Origin: Anthopleura xanthogrammica
Lineage: Eukaryota; Cnidaria; Anthozoa; Actiniaria; Actiniidae
Direction of reading: 5' to 3'
Assembly: GCA_964019055.1 (NCBI GenBank)
Contig: OZ025221.1
Span: forward strand, 9,637,106 to 9,701,105
DNA length: 64,000 nucleotides
Shown here: in pieces, positions 51,701 to 61,022 of the stretch
Layout: each line of letters opens with the position of its first letter
Position numbering within the stretch: the stretch's first letter is position 1
The notes under the pieces: generated by a model
The model's input: the letters and a program-made list of their open reading frames with translations, nothing else
Told to the model about the DNA's origin: nothing
The model's database searches: none
Program-made: the position numbers and the translations under genes

Positions 51701-54700
51701 CTGTGCAAACAATTGCTGCAGAAGCTGAACCAGAGGTTGTGGATGTGAAGCCTTTCATGCTCATAGAGGATGGACATACACTCTCTTTACCTTCTAAATA
51801 CCGAAAAATAAAATCTGTGAACACTAAATTGGTTTCCCAGATCCACAAAACACTGCATGAAACTGACTTGATTCAGTCAGAGAGGTTTACCAGCTGTCTT
51901 GAAAACCAGTTTGACTGGCAAAACCAGTTAGACCGGTCAAACCAGTTATCTCATGAAACATTAGCAACAGAGGCTCAAGCACTGATGGAGTCTCAACGCA
52001 AGCTTCTTTTGCATGCCACTTGGGTGATTGACAGGAGTGCGGTAATAAGTACCTCTTCAGCATTTTCTTGGCAGAATGTGTACAAATGCTATCGACATTG
52101 GCAGGTGTTGCTGGGGAAGTTCAGGGATGTGCAGAAACGAGCTCAGAATTTAATGGCAGGTCAGTACAAAATGGACTCTGTTTTGATATAACAAAATATG
52201 CACAGGGGAGGGGAATTTGTCCAGTAATATGACAACTCAAACTTCTTGGGGAAGGGGGGAAGGTGTTGGTATGTTGAAGGGTAGAAGGCAGATAATCCAT
52301 TTTTTAGGGGGTTGGTTGTGCAAAGGGATGTTGATTTCTTTTTATTTTAAACAAAGATTTGTAACACTTTAATCGTTTTCTCGTTTTTCATTTTATTACT
52401 TTTTTCATTTTTTTCCTTTTCTCATTTGCATGTACATATTGCACTACCAAATCTTGGGGGGAAAATTTAATATATTTCTTTATAAAGCGGCAAAATTAAG
52501 TTTAATAATACTTTATACCATTAGGGATAAGGTCAAAACAATTGTGATCTTACGGTACCCGATTCAGGGGGAGGGGTGGTGTTACCCGGTACCCACCACC
52601 TCTGGAAGTGAAATCCTGGATTTTGTCCTCAAATATCTCCAAAACTAAAAGTCAAATCACAAAAATGAATGTACTGACTGTTTACATGTATGCTAAACAA
52701 CGTATTTGTGGATAGAAATAGTCACTACAGACACCCAGTATCAAGCATTTCAACAGGTCTCTGAGGGGGAGGGGGTATCTACCGGTACCCACCACCTAAA
52801 TTAATAAAATCGGGTCCCTATTTTGGACAATTGTTTTGACATTGTCCCTTACATTACAGAAAGAAAATAAATGAATATAAATTAAAACAGGAAAAAATAA
52901 ATAAGAAATGGTAATGGATAGTAGTAGGGGGAAACTGAATTCCCATGTAAAATTAGCATAAGAAATAGCAAAAAATAAATAAACAAACAAGTGATACAAC
53001 TAATAAACAACTCTGATAAAGCTGTTGCTTCTATAGAATATCCCCAATCTTATTAATATTTCTTTTCTTTTCTCAAAAATTAAGAATTCTTCTACATTTT
53101 TCCAATAAGTTTTCTTTCAATTTAAGAGTTATATTTTAACAATAACGATAATACTGTGGTTTTTTTTCGCCTCTTAACATCACTTCTTTATACGTCGATG
53201 ACGTAATGTCCAGTGATTAGTCAAGCTTAAAATATTCCATTGATGACAGATTGATGGTGGATATATTATCTTATGTAATTATCTTGGAATTCAATAATAA
53301 ATATGGCTTAAATCCAGTCAAAACATTGTCATCCTGTTTCGAAAAGCTGAAAGATCTGAAAGATCAGAGGAAAAACTTGTAGATAAATATGAATTGTCAG
53401 GAATGTCTGAGACAGCTTAGAAATTCGATTCGTGTCATCTGTGACCAAAGACACTATTTATGTGGAAAACATTCACTCTTAATATCATTAAACGCATCAT
53501 TAGACATTATAAACAGCCTCGTGGAATTTTACAGGTACAACATTGATATTGTTTCTTGAGTAGAAAGCATGTAAATATCCCAAAGCCATGTGCATTTTCT
53601 AATTACGTATGTGCATATTTTAACCTCGTCTTAGAATTGTAAACAGACATCATTTTTTTCTTGGGATTAGGCGAGTGTTATTCAATCCTTGGCTTGTCAT
53701 CTAAGGGTGTTTTTAATTACGTCGTTAAACTTCACTCGTGTTTCGAGTTAGGATCACCTCAAGCAGAGCTTCGAGTCGTCCCTCAAAATTCACTCTAATC
53801 TTTCCATGAATGGTCTCTCGTTCTGAATCGAATTTCGCATCCGCGTTGACCCCCTTCTACACAGCATGGCTGGCAACATCGTCGAAGGTTTCCACGACTA
53901 TGGTTCGACTCTTGGTCGAGAACTCAATAAACTTCGACAAGATAAGCGTCTTTGTGATGTGACATTGATAGTCGAAGGGAAACAGTTCTCAGCTCATCAA
54001 GTCGTTTTGGTCGCTAGCAGCAGATACTTTTATGGCGTGTTTACGAGCGATATGGTCGAGAAGCGAACACAAAGAGTAAATTTATCGGAACTTAATGCTT
54101 CCGCGATGGAACCATTGTTGTCTTATCTGTACACGGGAGATGTGGCGATAAATGAATCTAACGCTGAAGATTTAGTGATTTCAGCGAATTATTTGCTACT
54201 CCCGAGACTGAAAGCACTGGCTTGTAAGTTCTTAGAGCAAGAAATGATCGCATCGAACTCAATTTATTATTACCAGCTGGCCGAACAATTCGATTGCAAG
54301 GAATTGAAACATCACGCAAGTCAGATGATTCGAGCGAACTTTGGAACAATAGGTCAATCCAAGGATTTTATGAGACTGAGCTTGGATCATGTGGAAGAGT
54401 TGTTAGCTGGGGATGACATTGTAATTCGCGCCGAGGAAGAAATATTCGAAGCAATTTTGGAATGGATTTCGCATGACCCCAAAGAACGCGAGTGTCATTT
54501 TCCTCAGCTGTTTCGTCACGTTCGAGTGACTTGCGTTTCTCGAGATTATTTATTCCACAGTCTAGCGACCAACGCGTTGGTCAAGAGTTACCCAGACTGT
54601 CTGGCAAGGATAATAGAAGCCACTAAAGTGCTCCTTATTGGCGAAGGCTTGAGTGTGGAGAAGCCAAGAAAGTGCTTAGAGACCCATGTGGATGCAATTA

Positions 54701-57700
54701 TCACGTGTGGAGGACTGTCGCCAGATTGTCTGGTCCGTGACACTACATACTGTTACCTCCCCAGTGAAGGTACCTGGCAGGAGCTCGCCCCTATGAACGT
54801 CAAACGGTGCCGACACGGTCTGGCTTACTGTCGCGGGTTCCTCTACGCCATTGGTGGAAAAGATGAGTCTTTCCACAACACTGTAGAGCGCTATGATCCT
54901 AGTACCAATACCTGGACTTATGTGGCTCCGATGAAACGAAGTGTCAAGCTGATAGGAACCGCAACTCTGAATGGGGTCCTCTACGTGGTTGGAGGTATAG
55001 AGTTCACTGTTGAAGATGGTAGACGCAGATGTAACACAGTACACAAGTATGACCCTGTTACCAACACTTGGACGCAATTAGCATCTTTGAGCAGCCGTAG
55101 ATCGAGCGTTTGTTGCGTGAATGACGAGCACTATGTCTACGCGATAGGGGGACTTGGTGACGATGGATTTTTGAACGCGTTAGAGAGATACAATCCTCAC
55201 CTTAACACGTGGTCGAGCCTAGAGCCAATGAGTGAGAAACGAGGCTGCGCCTCAGGGATATACTTGAATGGAAAGATTTACATATTTGGCGGGACTGTTG
55301 ACGCGTTTTCCCGCCAAGCCAAACGCTCTTGTGAAATCTACGACACATGGAACAACCAATGGCATCCACTTCCGCCTATGCGTATCCCAAGGTTCCACGC
55401 GGGCGCAGTACTTATGAGAGACTGCGTGTATGTGATGGGAGGTATTGGAACAGACAACCAGAATAGCGAGTTGAATAAAGTCGTGGAGTGCTATGATATT
55501 GAGAAGAGTAAATGGATAAAGGAACATACAATTCCTTATGAGGAAACATACCTCAGGAGCTGCTCTGTTAGGCTCTACAAAGGTTTCTTACAAACACGCA
55601 ACAAGTTGGTTGCAAGGGTTAGTAACTCGTGATAAAAGAACCAAGAGGCTGAGAAAATGACGTTAAAATGCTGAGAAAATGACGTCAAAATGCTGAGAAA
55701 ATGACGTCAAAATGCTGAGAAAATGACGTCAAAATGCTGAGAAAATGACGTCAAAATGATAAGGAAATGACAAGAAAATGACGAGAAAATGACTTCAAAC
55801 TGACGAGAAAATGACGTCAAAAATGATGAGAAAATGACATCCATAAAATTATGCTAGGCTAGTGGATTGAAAATTCACTATTTCTACAAGTACAATCAAA
55901 CGACGAACACAAATTTCCAGCAAAAATATGCCACTGGAACTATCAATCCACACATACTGTATACATGATTTATTAACATTCAAGAAATATTTCTTTTAGG
56001 AATTTAAGAGTAGCAAATGAGGTTAGAATATTTCATTTTGGTTATCAGATCAGCATTATTTTGTTGCTTTATATTGTTATAAATCTCTTGCTGTTAGAGA
56101 CAGTTTTTGGCTCAAACTACAGTAATTCTGCATGTTATTAAGGAATAACCTTTAGTTATTGTGGCTGCAATGTTTTTGCATTTCACAGTTATTCAAAGCC
56201 ATAGTTTATTTCATTTTACATTCATAATAATGAAATAAATATGTGTGAAAAAAAGAAATAATACACAAGGGAATGACAAGACTTGAAATGTGAAAACATT
56301 GTACCCTCAAAACATGCTTGGTGCATTGTGGTCTAGCTTGGGTATCAACATCTTTTTTAATCATTATTTTTTTATACTTCATGTTTAATAACAATAGCAT
56401 TGTGATGTCAATATGCCAACCATTTTCACAAAAGCTCTTCACAAGTTTCCTTAATTGTTTTTACCAGCCAATCCATCTCTGGTTGGCACATGAATGACAA
56501 AGCCTTACGTCACATTAAGTATCACTATAGTGTTGTTTGTACCCAAGCTAGACCAGAATGCACCTTGTTTGTTGATTAATAGTAAATATCATGGGAAGAC
56601 TTGCTTTTTGTAACATGATAGTTATATAGTGTAAACTAAAAATCATTCATGCGCTAGGACTATGCTAGAAATCTATTTCTGTTGAATTAAACTCTTAGTG
56701 GTATAGGAAACAATACAATACAATCAACTTTATTTATAGAGGGTTTACACATGACAGTACATAATACTCAACTGATAACCCTGTGGCTCTCAATATATAG
56801 AAAACTCATAAATACAACCTCATATATTTCACTCAAATAAATTAATTAATGAAAGAAAGAATTAGATAATTAGAATTAGAAATAAATAGAATTTTTGAAT
56901 GAAATAAGACTCCTAAATCCTATCTTCTATTATTTCTTGTCTCCATTTCAAAATATCCCATCCTTTTCACAGAAAACTGATTTTATATTTTTTTATTTCC
57001 CATACAACCCCAGCAATACCTCTGGGAAGAAATGAGTTTATGTGCATTGACTGAGAGAAAACCTTGCTTGTGCCCCAGGATATCCCATGAGTCATTGCAA
57101 AATGAACCCCATGTTCTGTCATAACTTGAATGGATAACAATTACAGCGAATCAAATTATAACTGGATATGGACCCCTATAAACCTCTTCCTTGCCCAGGT
57201 GGGTGGTTTGTTGTCCCATTTCAGACCATGTGTCATTCTCTTGAGAATAAGATTCTTTGTGTTAGTTGTATCCATATTCATGTGTCTTCTCATGCACAAC
57301 CATTAAACAAAGAAATGACACTCTAGGGAATGACACGTGGTCTGAAATAGGAAAACATTACGCTCAAGGGAAAGAGGTCTATTGATGTTGTTAAACTGTC
57401 CATTATAAAACCAATAGAAAAAAATGAATGAAATTTTATTGTTTTCAGCTGAGGGGTACTTACAGCGATGTTGTCCATGTGGTGGATGTCTGGAAGCAAG
57501 GGAACTGTCCTCGCATTACTCCAACCCTCACAATACCAACCAGCAAGAATATCTGACCACAAGGTGTTGTCTATTCTCAACATCCCAGATAGAAGCCGAG
57601 AAAGAATCAAGTGAACTGCATGACTACGTGACGTACACTAGTGATAAGGTGCGCAATATTGTAATTCTTCGTATGCACATATGACGTCATAGCGGCCATA

Positions 57701-58673
57701 TTGGAAGAACAGAATTTGACAAAAGATTTTTCAATTAATTCTTTTGTTATATCTTCCAACGTGGCGGACATGGTTCTTGTTATTTCACTCCCTTGGGAAT
57801 GATTGCAAAACAAGATCGAGATCTTAGAGAGAAAGATTATAGAGAAAATGGACGAATGAGATTCGAAAAAATGAAAGATAATTTAGCGAAAAATAAAATA
57901 ATGGGATTTAGAGAAAAACGGAAAGAAGGGATTTAGTGAATAATGAAAGAAATATATCTCGAAAAAAAGAATGCAAATTGAAAAAGAGTAAAAATGGGAC
58001 TTATAGGAAAATGGAAGAATGGGATTTAGAAAAATGGAAGAAATGAGATTAATATATGCATCAACCATCCAAGTAGTTTTCTCAAAAGAAATAGAAATTC
58101 AGTTGGTAAAAACCCTCAAAGAACGTAAGTGACGTCGTATTAGAACGGAAGTGACATCATACTCCAATCTTTCATTCTTTTTCAACCTCTTCAACGTATA
58201 TTTTCTACTCTAGGAACTGCGCAAGCTCAACGAGGCTATTCATGACTTACAGACGAAAGAATTAAGTGTTGAGGTACAACGTTGTGTTGGATCAAAAGCT
58301 TTACAAGTACTGGAGCAACTCGACCCATCGGACAGGTAAAGTAGATTATTTGGTAAACAAGATGCATTCTGATCTAGCTTGGACACAAAAAAAGGATGTT
58401 TGTACCCAATCTACACCACAATGCACCATGCTACCTATCTCAAAGAAGGTCCATGATAACTTAAAACTGCTCTAGTTAATGTATGTCCTTTCGCGTGGTT
58501 ACCCACTTGGGCCAATTTTGTGCGTAATGATATTTAGCAATTACTAAACAGTAAGTATTTCCTTGACGTGTTTCAGATTGTTTATACCTATCTATCGAGG
58601 ACTATGGGGCCTTGTGTGCGGCCAAGGGAAAGCTTTTCCATCACTTGTCCTGGATAACACTGCAGCGGACTAG
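48734..58673 (+). CDS. TEDC2: TEDC2, tubulin epsilon and delta complex protein 2
   Basis: TEDC2 works with TEDC1, delta- and epsilon-tubulin in making or stabilising centriolar triplet microtubules. Ten exons join in frame to 646 codons: 48734-48792, 48873-48971, 49831-49949, 50251-50333, 50563-50626, 50714-51037, 51386-52159, 57449-57648, 58214-58335 and 58577-58673. The N-terminus is a coiled coil (ELVKKYEACIRQRREVESNV). Residues 373-385 begin the family block FMLIEDGHTLSLP followed by KYRK, matching the FTLKEKGHLLRLP region of vertebrate TEDC2. Later come the WVIDRSAV...WQNVYKCYRHW region, a coiled coil (ELRKLNEAIHDLQ), and a C-terminal LFIPIYRGLWGLVCGQGKAF matching the vertebrate ALCRAVHSLLCEGG segment. 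It is longer than the human protein (about 430), mostly in the charged middle. Intron 7 (5.3 kb) contains a complete Kelch-like gene on the same strand. Confidence 0.92.
49080..49404. mobile_element. Harbinger-type MITE A, copy 1 (325 bp, TAA target duplication)
   Basis: Ends GGGATAACGTCAAAACA and TTTTTGACCTTGACCC are inverted. The flanks are TAA at 49077-49079 and 49405-49407. The element in intron 7 at 52524-52848 is the same length and about 90 percent similar by eye. A 3-bp TWA target and GGG termini are PIF/Harbinger hallmarks. No transposase frame. Confidence 0.85.
49408..49728. mobile_element. Harbinger-type MITE B with G-rich ends (321 bp)
   Basis: Terminal inverted repeats of about 45 bp: GGGAGCATTCATTTTTTAGG on the left and CCTAAAAAATGAATGCTCCC on the right. 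Flanking TAA is at 49405-49407 and 49729-49731. The left TAA is also the right target duplication of MITE A, so the two elements abut. The interior is G-run-rich. Confidence 0.85.
49950..50170 (+). repeat. Two units of the TTTCCAAGGGGTGGGGAGGG minisatellite in TEDC2 intron 3
   Basis: The repeat begins at the donor site itself: exon 3 ends ...GAACAAG and the intron starts GTATGGGTGGGGAGGGTC, which is repeat sequence. A second unit follows, then a partial unit split by a 42-bp insertion at 50072-50113. Confidence 0.85.
50072..50113. mobile_element. 42-bp miniature inverted-repeat insertion with 8-bp target duplication
   Basis: TAGCCTGCGT and ACGCAGGCTA are exact inverted 10-mers at the two ends. 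ATATTGTG flanks it on both sides (50064-50071 and 50114-50121), and the split minisatellite unit confirms insertion. The 8-bp duplication is typical of hAT-type transposition. Confidence 0.75.
50378..50510 (+). repeat. SINE-like copy in TEDC2 intron 4
   Basis: ATCACATGTGAGTAGAGTTT, TCTCTCTTGATTCAAGGGC and TTTTCCTCCCTCCACAAAA match the family body; tail units are absent. Confidence 0.6.
50803..50816 (+). promoter_or_regulatory. X-box-like palindrome within TEDC2 exon 6
   Basis: GTTGCCATGGTAAC is a full-symmetry match to the X-box form but lies in coding sequence (codons for TVAMVT). RFX factors drive ciliary and centriolar genes, so the coincidence with TEDC2 is notable. Chance or coding constraint is the simple alternative. 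Confidence 0.3.
51040..51350. repeat. GATGATGTT microsatellite in TEDC2 intron 6
   Basis: About 310 bp of GAT/GTT trinucleotide repeat immediately after the exon 6 donor. It makes an in-frame Met/Asp-rich extension in the raw open frame that is not part of TEDC2. Confidence 0.9.
52524..52848. mobile_element. Harbinger-type MITE A, copy 2 (325 bp, TTA target duplication)
   Basis: Ends GGGATAAGGTCAAAACA and TGTTTTGACATTGTCCC, flanked by TTA at 52521-52523 and 52849-52851. Internal landmarks CGGTACCC and CGGTACCCACCACCT are shared with copy 1. Confidence 0.87.
53389..53559 (+). CDS. Tentative 56-residue Cys/His-rich open frame (RING-half-like)
   Basis: ATG to TGA gives 56 residues. The first 28 contain C-x2-C-x11-C-x3-H-x2-C-x2-H, the spacing of the first six ligands of a RING finger; the last pair of ligands is missing. 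A GTACAA that could act as a donor follows codon 51, so this might be a first exon. It lies about 300 bp upstream of the nested Kelch-like gene, in a different frame. No partner exon was identified. It may equally be a chance frame in a leader. Confidence 0.22.
   Translation: MNCQECLRQLRNSIRVICDQRHYLCGKHSLLISLNASLDIINSLVEFYRYNIDIVS
53866..55632 (+). CDS. Intronless Kelch-like (BTB-BACK-Kelch) protein, nested in TEDC2 intron 7
   Basis: KLHL proteins are substrate adaptors of Cullin-3 ubiquitin ligases. The 588-residue frame is complete and without introns. BTB domain at about 25-128 (CDVTLIVEG, FSAHQVVLVASSRYF, LLSYLYTGD), BACK at about 133-240 (ANYLLLPRLKALACKFL leading in, then LEWISHDPKER and FPQLFRHVR), and six kelch blades from about 280 to 575. 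The blades show GG doublets and Y/W pairs: LYAIGG...VERYDPSTNTW, LYVVGG...VHKYDPVTNTW, VYAIGG...LERYNPHLNTW, IYIFGG...CEIYDTWNNQW, VYMMGG-like VYVMGG...VECYDIEKSKW. Length is typical. The paralogue number cannot be assigned, as cnidarians have expanded KLHL sets. It has the same orientation as its host, so it needs its own promoter. An AATAAA at 56234-56239 may be its signal. Confidence 0.96.
   Translation: MAGNIVEGFHDYGSTLGRELNKLRQDKRLCDVTLIVEGKQFSAHQVVLVASSRYFYGVFTSDMVEKRTQRVNLSELNASAMEPLLSYLYTGDVAINESNAEDLVISANYLLLPRLKALACKFLEQEMIASNSIYYYQLAEQFDCKELKHHASQMIRANFGTIGQSKDFMRLSLDHVEELLAGDDIVIRAEEEIFEAILEWISHDPKERECHFPQLFRHVRVTCVSRDYLFHSLATNALVKSYPDCLARIIEATKVLLIGEGLSVEKPRKCLETHVDAIITCGGLSPDCLVRDTTYCYLPSEGTWQELAPMNVKRCRHGLAYCRGFLYAIGGKDESFHNTVERYDPSTNTWTYVAPMKRSVKLIGTATLNGVLYVVGGIEFTVEDGRRRCNTVHKYDPVTNTWTQLASLSSRRSSVCCVNDEHYVYAIGGLGDDGFLNALERYNPHLNTWSSLEPMSEKRGCASGIYLNGKIYIFGGTVDAFSRQAKRSCEIYDTWNNQWHPLPPMRIPRFHAGAVLMRDCVYVMGGIGTDNQNSELNKVVECYDIEKSKWIKEHTIPYEETYLRSCSVRLYKGFLQTRNKLVARVSNS
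55648..55850 (+). repeat. 22-bp tandem array carrying TGACGTCA (CRE) sites
   Basis: The unit GCTGAGAAAATGACGTCAAA plus AT is repeated about five times and then decays over 100 bp. Exact TGACGTCA octamers are at 55680, 55702, 55724, 55746 and 55812; the first unit has TGACGTTA. The array starts about 15 bp after the Kelch-like stop codon and so is in its 3' UTR. Confidence 0.9.
57210..57375. mobile_element. MITE copy, TTTTCCCATTTCAGACCA family
   Basis: CCCATTTCAGACCATG on the left and TGGTCTGAAATAGGAAAACA on the right are inverted ends, with shared internal blocks (TCTTGAGAATAAGATTC, CATGCACAACCATTAAACAA). It ends about 75 bp before TEDC2 exon 8. Confidence 0.7.
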
Positions 58674-58750
58674 TATATCTTCTCTGCTCTTCTCTCATCT
58701 CCTTCAGTTATGACACTTATTTGCACTTTGCTACATTGAATTCAACATAC

Positions 58751-59219
58751 CTTATTATAGTATATTAACGCTTCATGAAATTAACGCGAATTTAAAAAAA
58801 TCGCGTAAATTTAAGTCGTGCTAATTTCTTGTAATGTTATTTTCCATATCATTTATAAAGTGGAACTTTAATTTTCACAATATGAATTTCTGGCAATTTT
58901 ATTTGTAATCTACTTTTGAAAAATTATTTATTTCAGTAAAACTGAACATTACAGCTAGTCACTTAATAACAACAACATTTCAGTATTTGTCGGAACTATG
59001 ATTATCTTTTCGTTTTTCATTCTATAAGCTCTTCATTTTCACTTTCAGATGAGTAATCTTTGTGTCCATCGCGTTAATTTCATTTCAATGGAAATTTTGG
59101 GTTGTCTTTCGCGTTAATTTTCTTCATTTGGAAGTATTTTTGCCCTCAATTCGCGTCAATTTAAGTCGCGCTAATTTCCAATACTTTATTTTCGTGGAGC
59201 GTTAATTTCCTATAATAAG
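58751..59219. mobile_element. MITE with CTTATTATAG ends
   Basis: The left end CTTATTATAGTATATTAACGC is mirrored by GCGTTAATTTCCTATAATAAG on the right. Inside are repeated GCGTTAATTT and AAATTTAAGTCG(T/C)GCTAATTT blocks in both orientations. No open frame. Confidence 0.75.
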
Positions 59220-59739
59220 AAAATTGGAATTTCAAGAATCTAAGAGTTTTCCGAAGTACGAATATAACGAAAAACATAAACGAATTACGATGTCAAAAAC
59301 TATCTAAAAAGAGTTCTGAAACTCTAAAAGGTTTCACCCGTAAAAAAAGAGGCTAACTTGACTACGATTTTAAGGTTAAAACTGACATCACTAGATAGAC
59401 CGGAAGAAAAAGGTTTGGACATCAATCAAGGTCACTAAATAACCTTTAAATATACGGAGTTACTTAAAGCTCACTTACCGGCTTGGTTGTCCTTCATTCT
59501 CATGCGAACACAGCGCAAGAAGAATCAAGAATTCTAAAGCAACGTTAACTGATTTTGAAAAAAGCTACCGAAAAAAATAAATAATAATTTCTGGAAAAAA
59601 TAAAGATTTTGTTGAACAAAATCTCACCGCTTTGCGTACGCATCGTAAAGTTGAAACTGAGATGGAAAGCCTTGCGAAGAAGAATTTAAAAACTTTTGAT
59701 AACAACTGACACTTGCTATTGTTACGTAATGCGCGCTCA

Positions 59740-59960
59740 TCAATTTCATTGGATAACAAATAGTGATGTCATTGCGCATCATTATTTTGATTGGTCAATT
59801 GCGACGTCATGTGATGCGTCATTTGATTGAATGTTAGTTGCGCGCGCTTTGATTTGATTGGACAATCGTTCAATAAAGTGTGACGTCATACGCGCCTACT
59901 TCATTTTGATTGGACAATGAAATTATGACGTCAGAATCGCGCGCCTGCTTCTGATTGGAC
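59740..59960. promoter_or_regulatory. Repeated CCAAT / TGACGTCA / GCGCG module
   Basis: GATTGGACAA or GATTGGTCAA (inverted CCAAT) occurs near 59785, 59855, 59911 and 59955. Exact TGACGTCA is at 59881-59888 and 59926-59933, with GCGACGTCA near 59800. GCGCGC or CGCGCC tracts separate them. The units look like diverged tandem copies of roughly 50-60 bp. Confidence 0.55.
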
Positions 59961-60812
59961 AAGTGGATTTGCAAACGATTATTACGTCTTTGGATCGCGC
60001 TGGTTTTTTGTATAAAATCATAACTTTTTTTTTTTCACCATTTTTCCGAAAAAAAATTTTTTTCCAAAGTTTAAGCCCTTCAAAGTGAAAAGTGAGTTCT
60101 TGAATAACCATTGAATTCTAAGTTTCAAAGTTTGTTTTAACATGTTATTTATAGTTTTTTTCAAGATGTTGTTCGGAGAACAATTTTTGAAATACCGCTG
60201 AAGATTACGAGAAAGATTTTTCGTTTTTCTAAAATCGCTGAAATGTTTTAATTTTTCCTGACTTTTCCCCCCGATTTTTCCTGGCAACTCTCAAAGTCAG
60301 GTTTGAAATCGTTTATTCTCGTGTATCAAATATTTATGGTTCATTTCAACCGAAACCTTATTTTTTGTTTTTGATTTAGTTACCAACCAATCAGAGTGAA
60401 GCTTGGGTTGCCACCCTGAGTATTATCATAATATATATCATAGAATCAGGGGGAGTTGAGCTTGCTTTTCACATGACCCTACCCTACCCTTGGTAAAAAT
60501 CTAAATGTTTTAAAGTACTTTTTAAAGTGGTTTTCGTATAGGTGTACATAGGGCACGTTCATGGTACGACATGCTGTAACATTGAAATGGCTTCCCATAA
60601 AGCGGTTTTCGTATGAGTGGGAAACTCACTCACGGCACAGACCACAGCACCCCCCAGTAATTTGTTCGACGCTTTTACCTCACATTGGGTGTGGCGAAAA
60701 CAGAATTCAAATCCCTCACAACAAACCAGCTTTCAAAGCGTCGACACAAACTAGTTGATGAGTTTACTGTACCTGACACTGACAAGGAGCTGACAGTTGT
60801 CTCAATCAAAAG

Positions 60813-61022
60813 ATGTTGTTTGGGTTTGTCCTATCTGTTCTACTTGCCTCTCTGGGCAAGTACATCGCCAAGAGATGGTTCTTATACTTAATGGTGACTA
60901 TTATCGGCACGGAAATTGGACTTCTTATCAATGGAGCAGGGAAGCAAGCAAAAAATCCCGATGCCGGACCAGCTAGACCTCCAGCAACACCGGCCAAGGA
61001 GGTGCCCGCAGGAGGAAAATGA
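60813..61022 (+). CDS. Possible small two-TM protein (69 aa)
   Basis: The ATG in CAAAAGATGTTG opens a 69-residue frame. Residues about 1-14 and 21-43 are hydrophobic (LFGFVLSVLLASL and WFLYLMVTIIGTEIGLLI), separated by a short basic GKYIAKR loop. The tail is Pro/Ala/Lys-rich (NPDAGPARPPATPAKE). An AATAAA at 61507-61512 could end the transcript. I do not recognise the family. A 68-codon frame overlaps in another phase, so the choice of frame rests on composition only. The upstream sequence is partly repeat, and a retrocopy or a last exon of a longer gene is possible. Confidence 0.4.
   Translation: MLFGFVLSVLLASLGKYIAKRWFLYLMVTIIGTEIGLLINGAGKQAKNPDAGPARPPATPAKEVPAGGK

Larger units (their letters stand above)
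52160..53865. other. TEDC2 intron 7, left part, including the promoter area of the nested Kelch-like gene
   Basis: Holds MITE A copy 2 (52524-52848), AT-rich sequence, a short RING-half-like open frame at 53389-53559, and the leader region of the nested gene. Nothing else was supported. Confidence 0.5.
55633..57448. other. TEDC2 intron 7, right part (3' UTR of the nested gene, MITEs)
   Basis: Contains the TGACGTCA array (55648-55850), the possible polyadenylation signal of the Kelch-like gene, and MITE copies at about 56255-56310 and 57210-57375. No additional exon was supported. Confidence 0.5.
58674..60812. other. Intergenic region 3' of TEDC2
   Basis: Holds a 469-bp MITE (58751-59219), a CCAAT/TGACGTCA/GCGCG module array (about 59740-59960), AT-rich sequence, and one unit of the ACATGCTGTAACATTGAAATG family (60530-60625). 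A minus-strand ATG followed by eight codons and a good GTAAGTGAG donor near 59474-59500 could be an exon, but no partner was found. Confidence 0.45.

Noticed and set aside
51032..51712. 226-codon minus-strand open frame
   Set aside because: It is the shadow of TEDC2 exon 7 plus the GATGAT repeat; the plus-strand reading matches TEDC2.
54676..55077. 133-codon minus-strand frame opposite the Kelch-like gene
   Set aside because: Antisense shadow of the kelch repeats.
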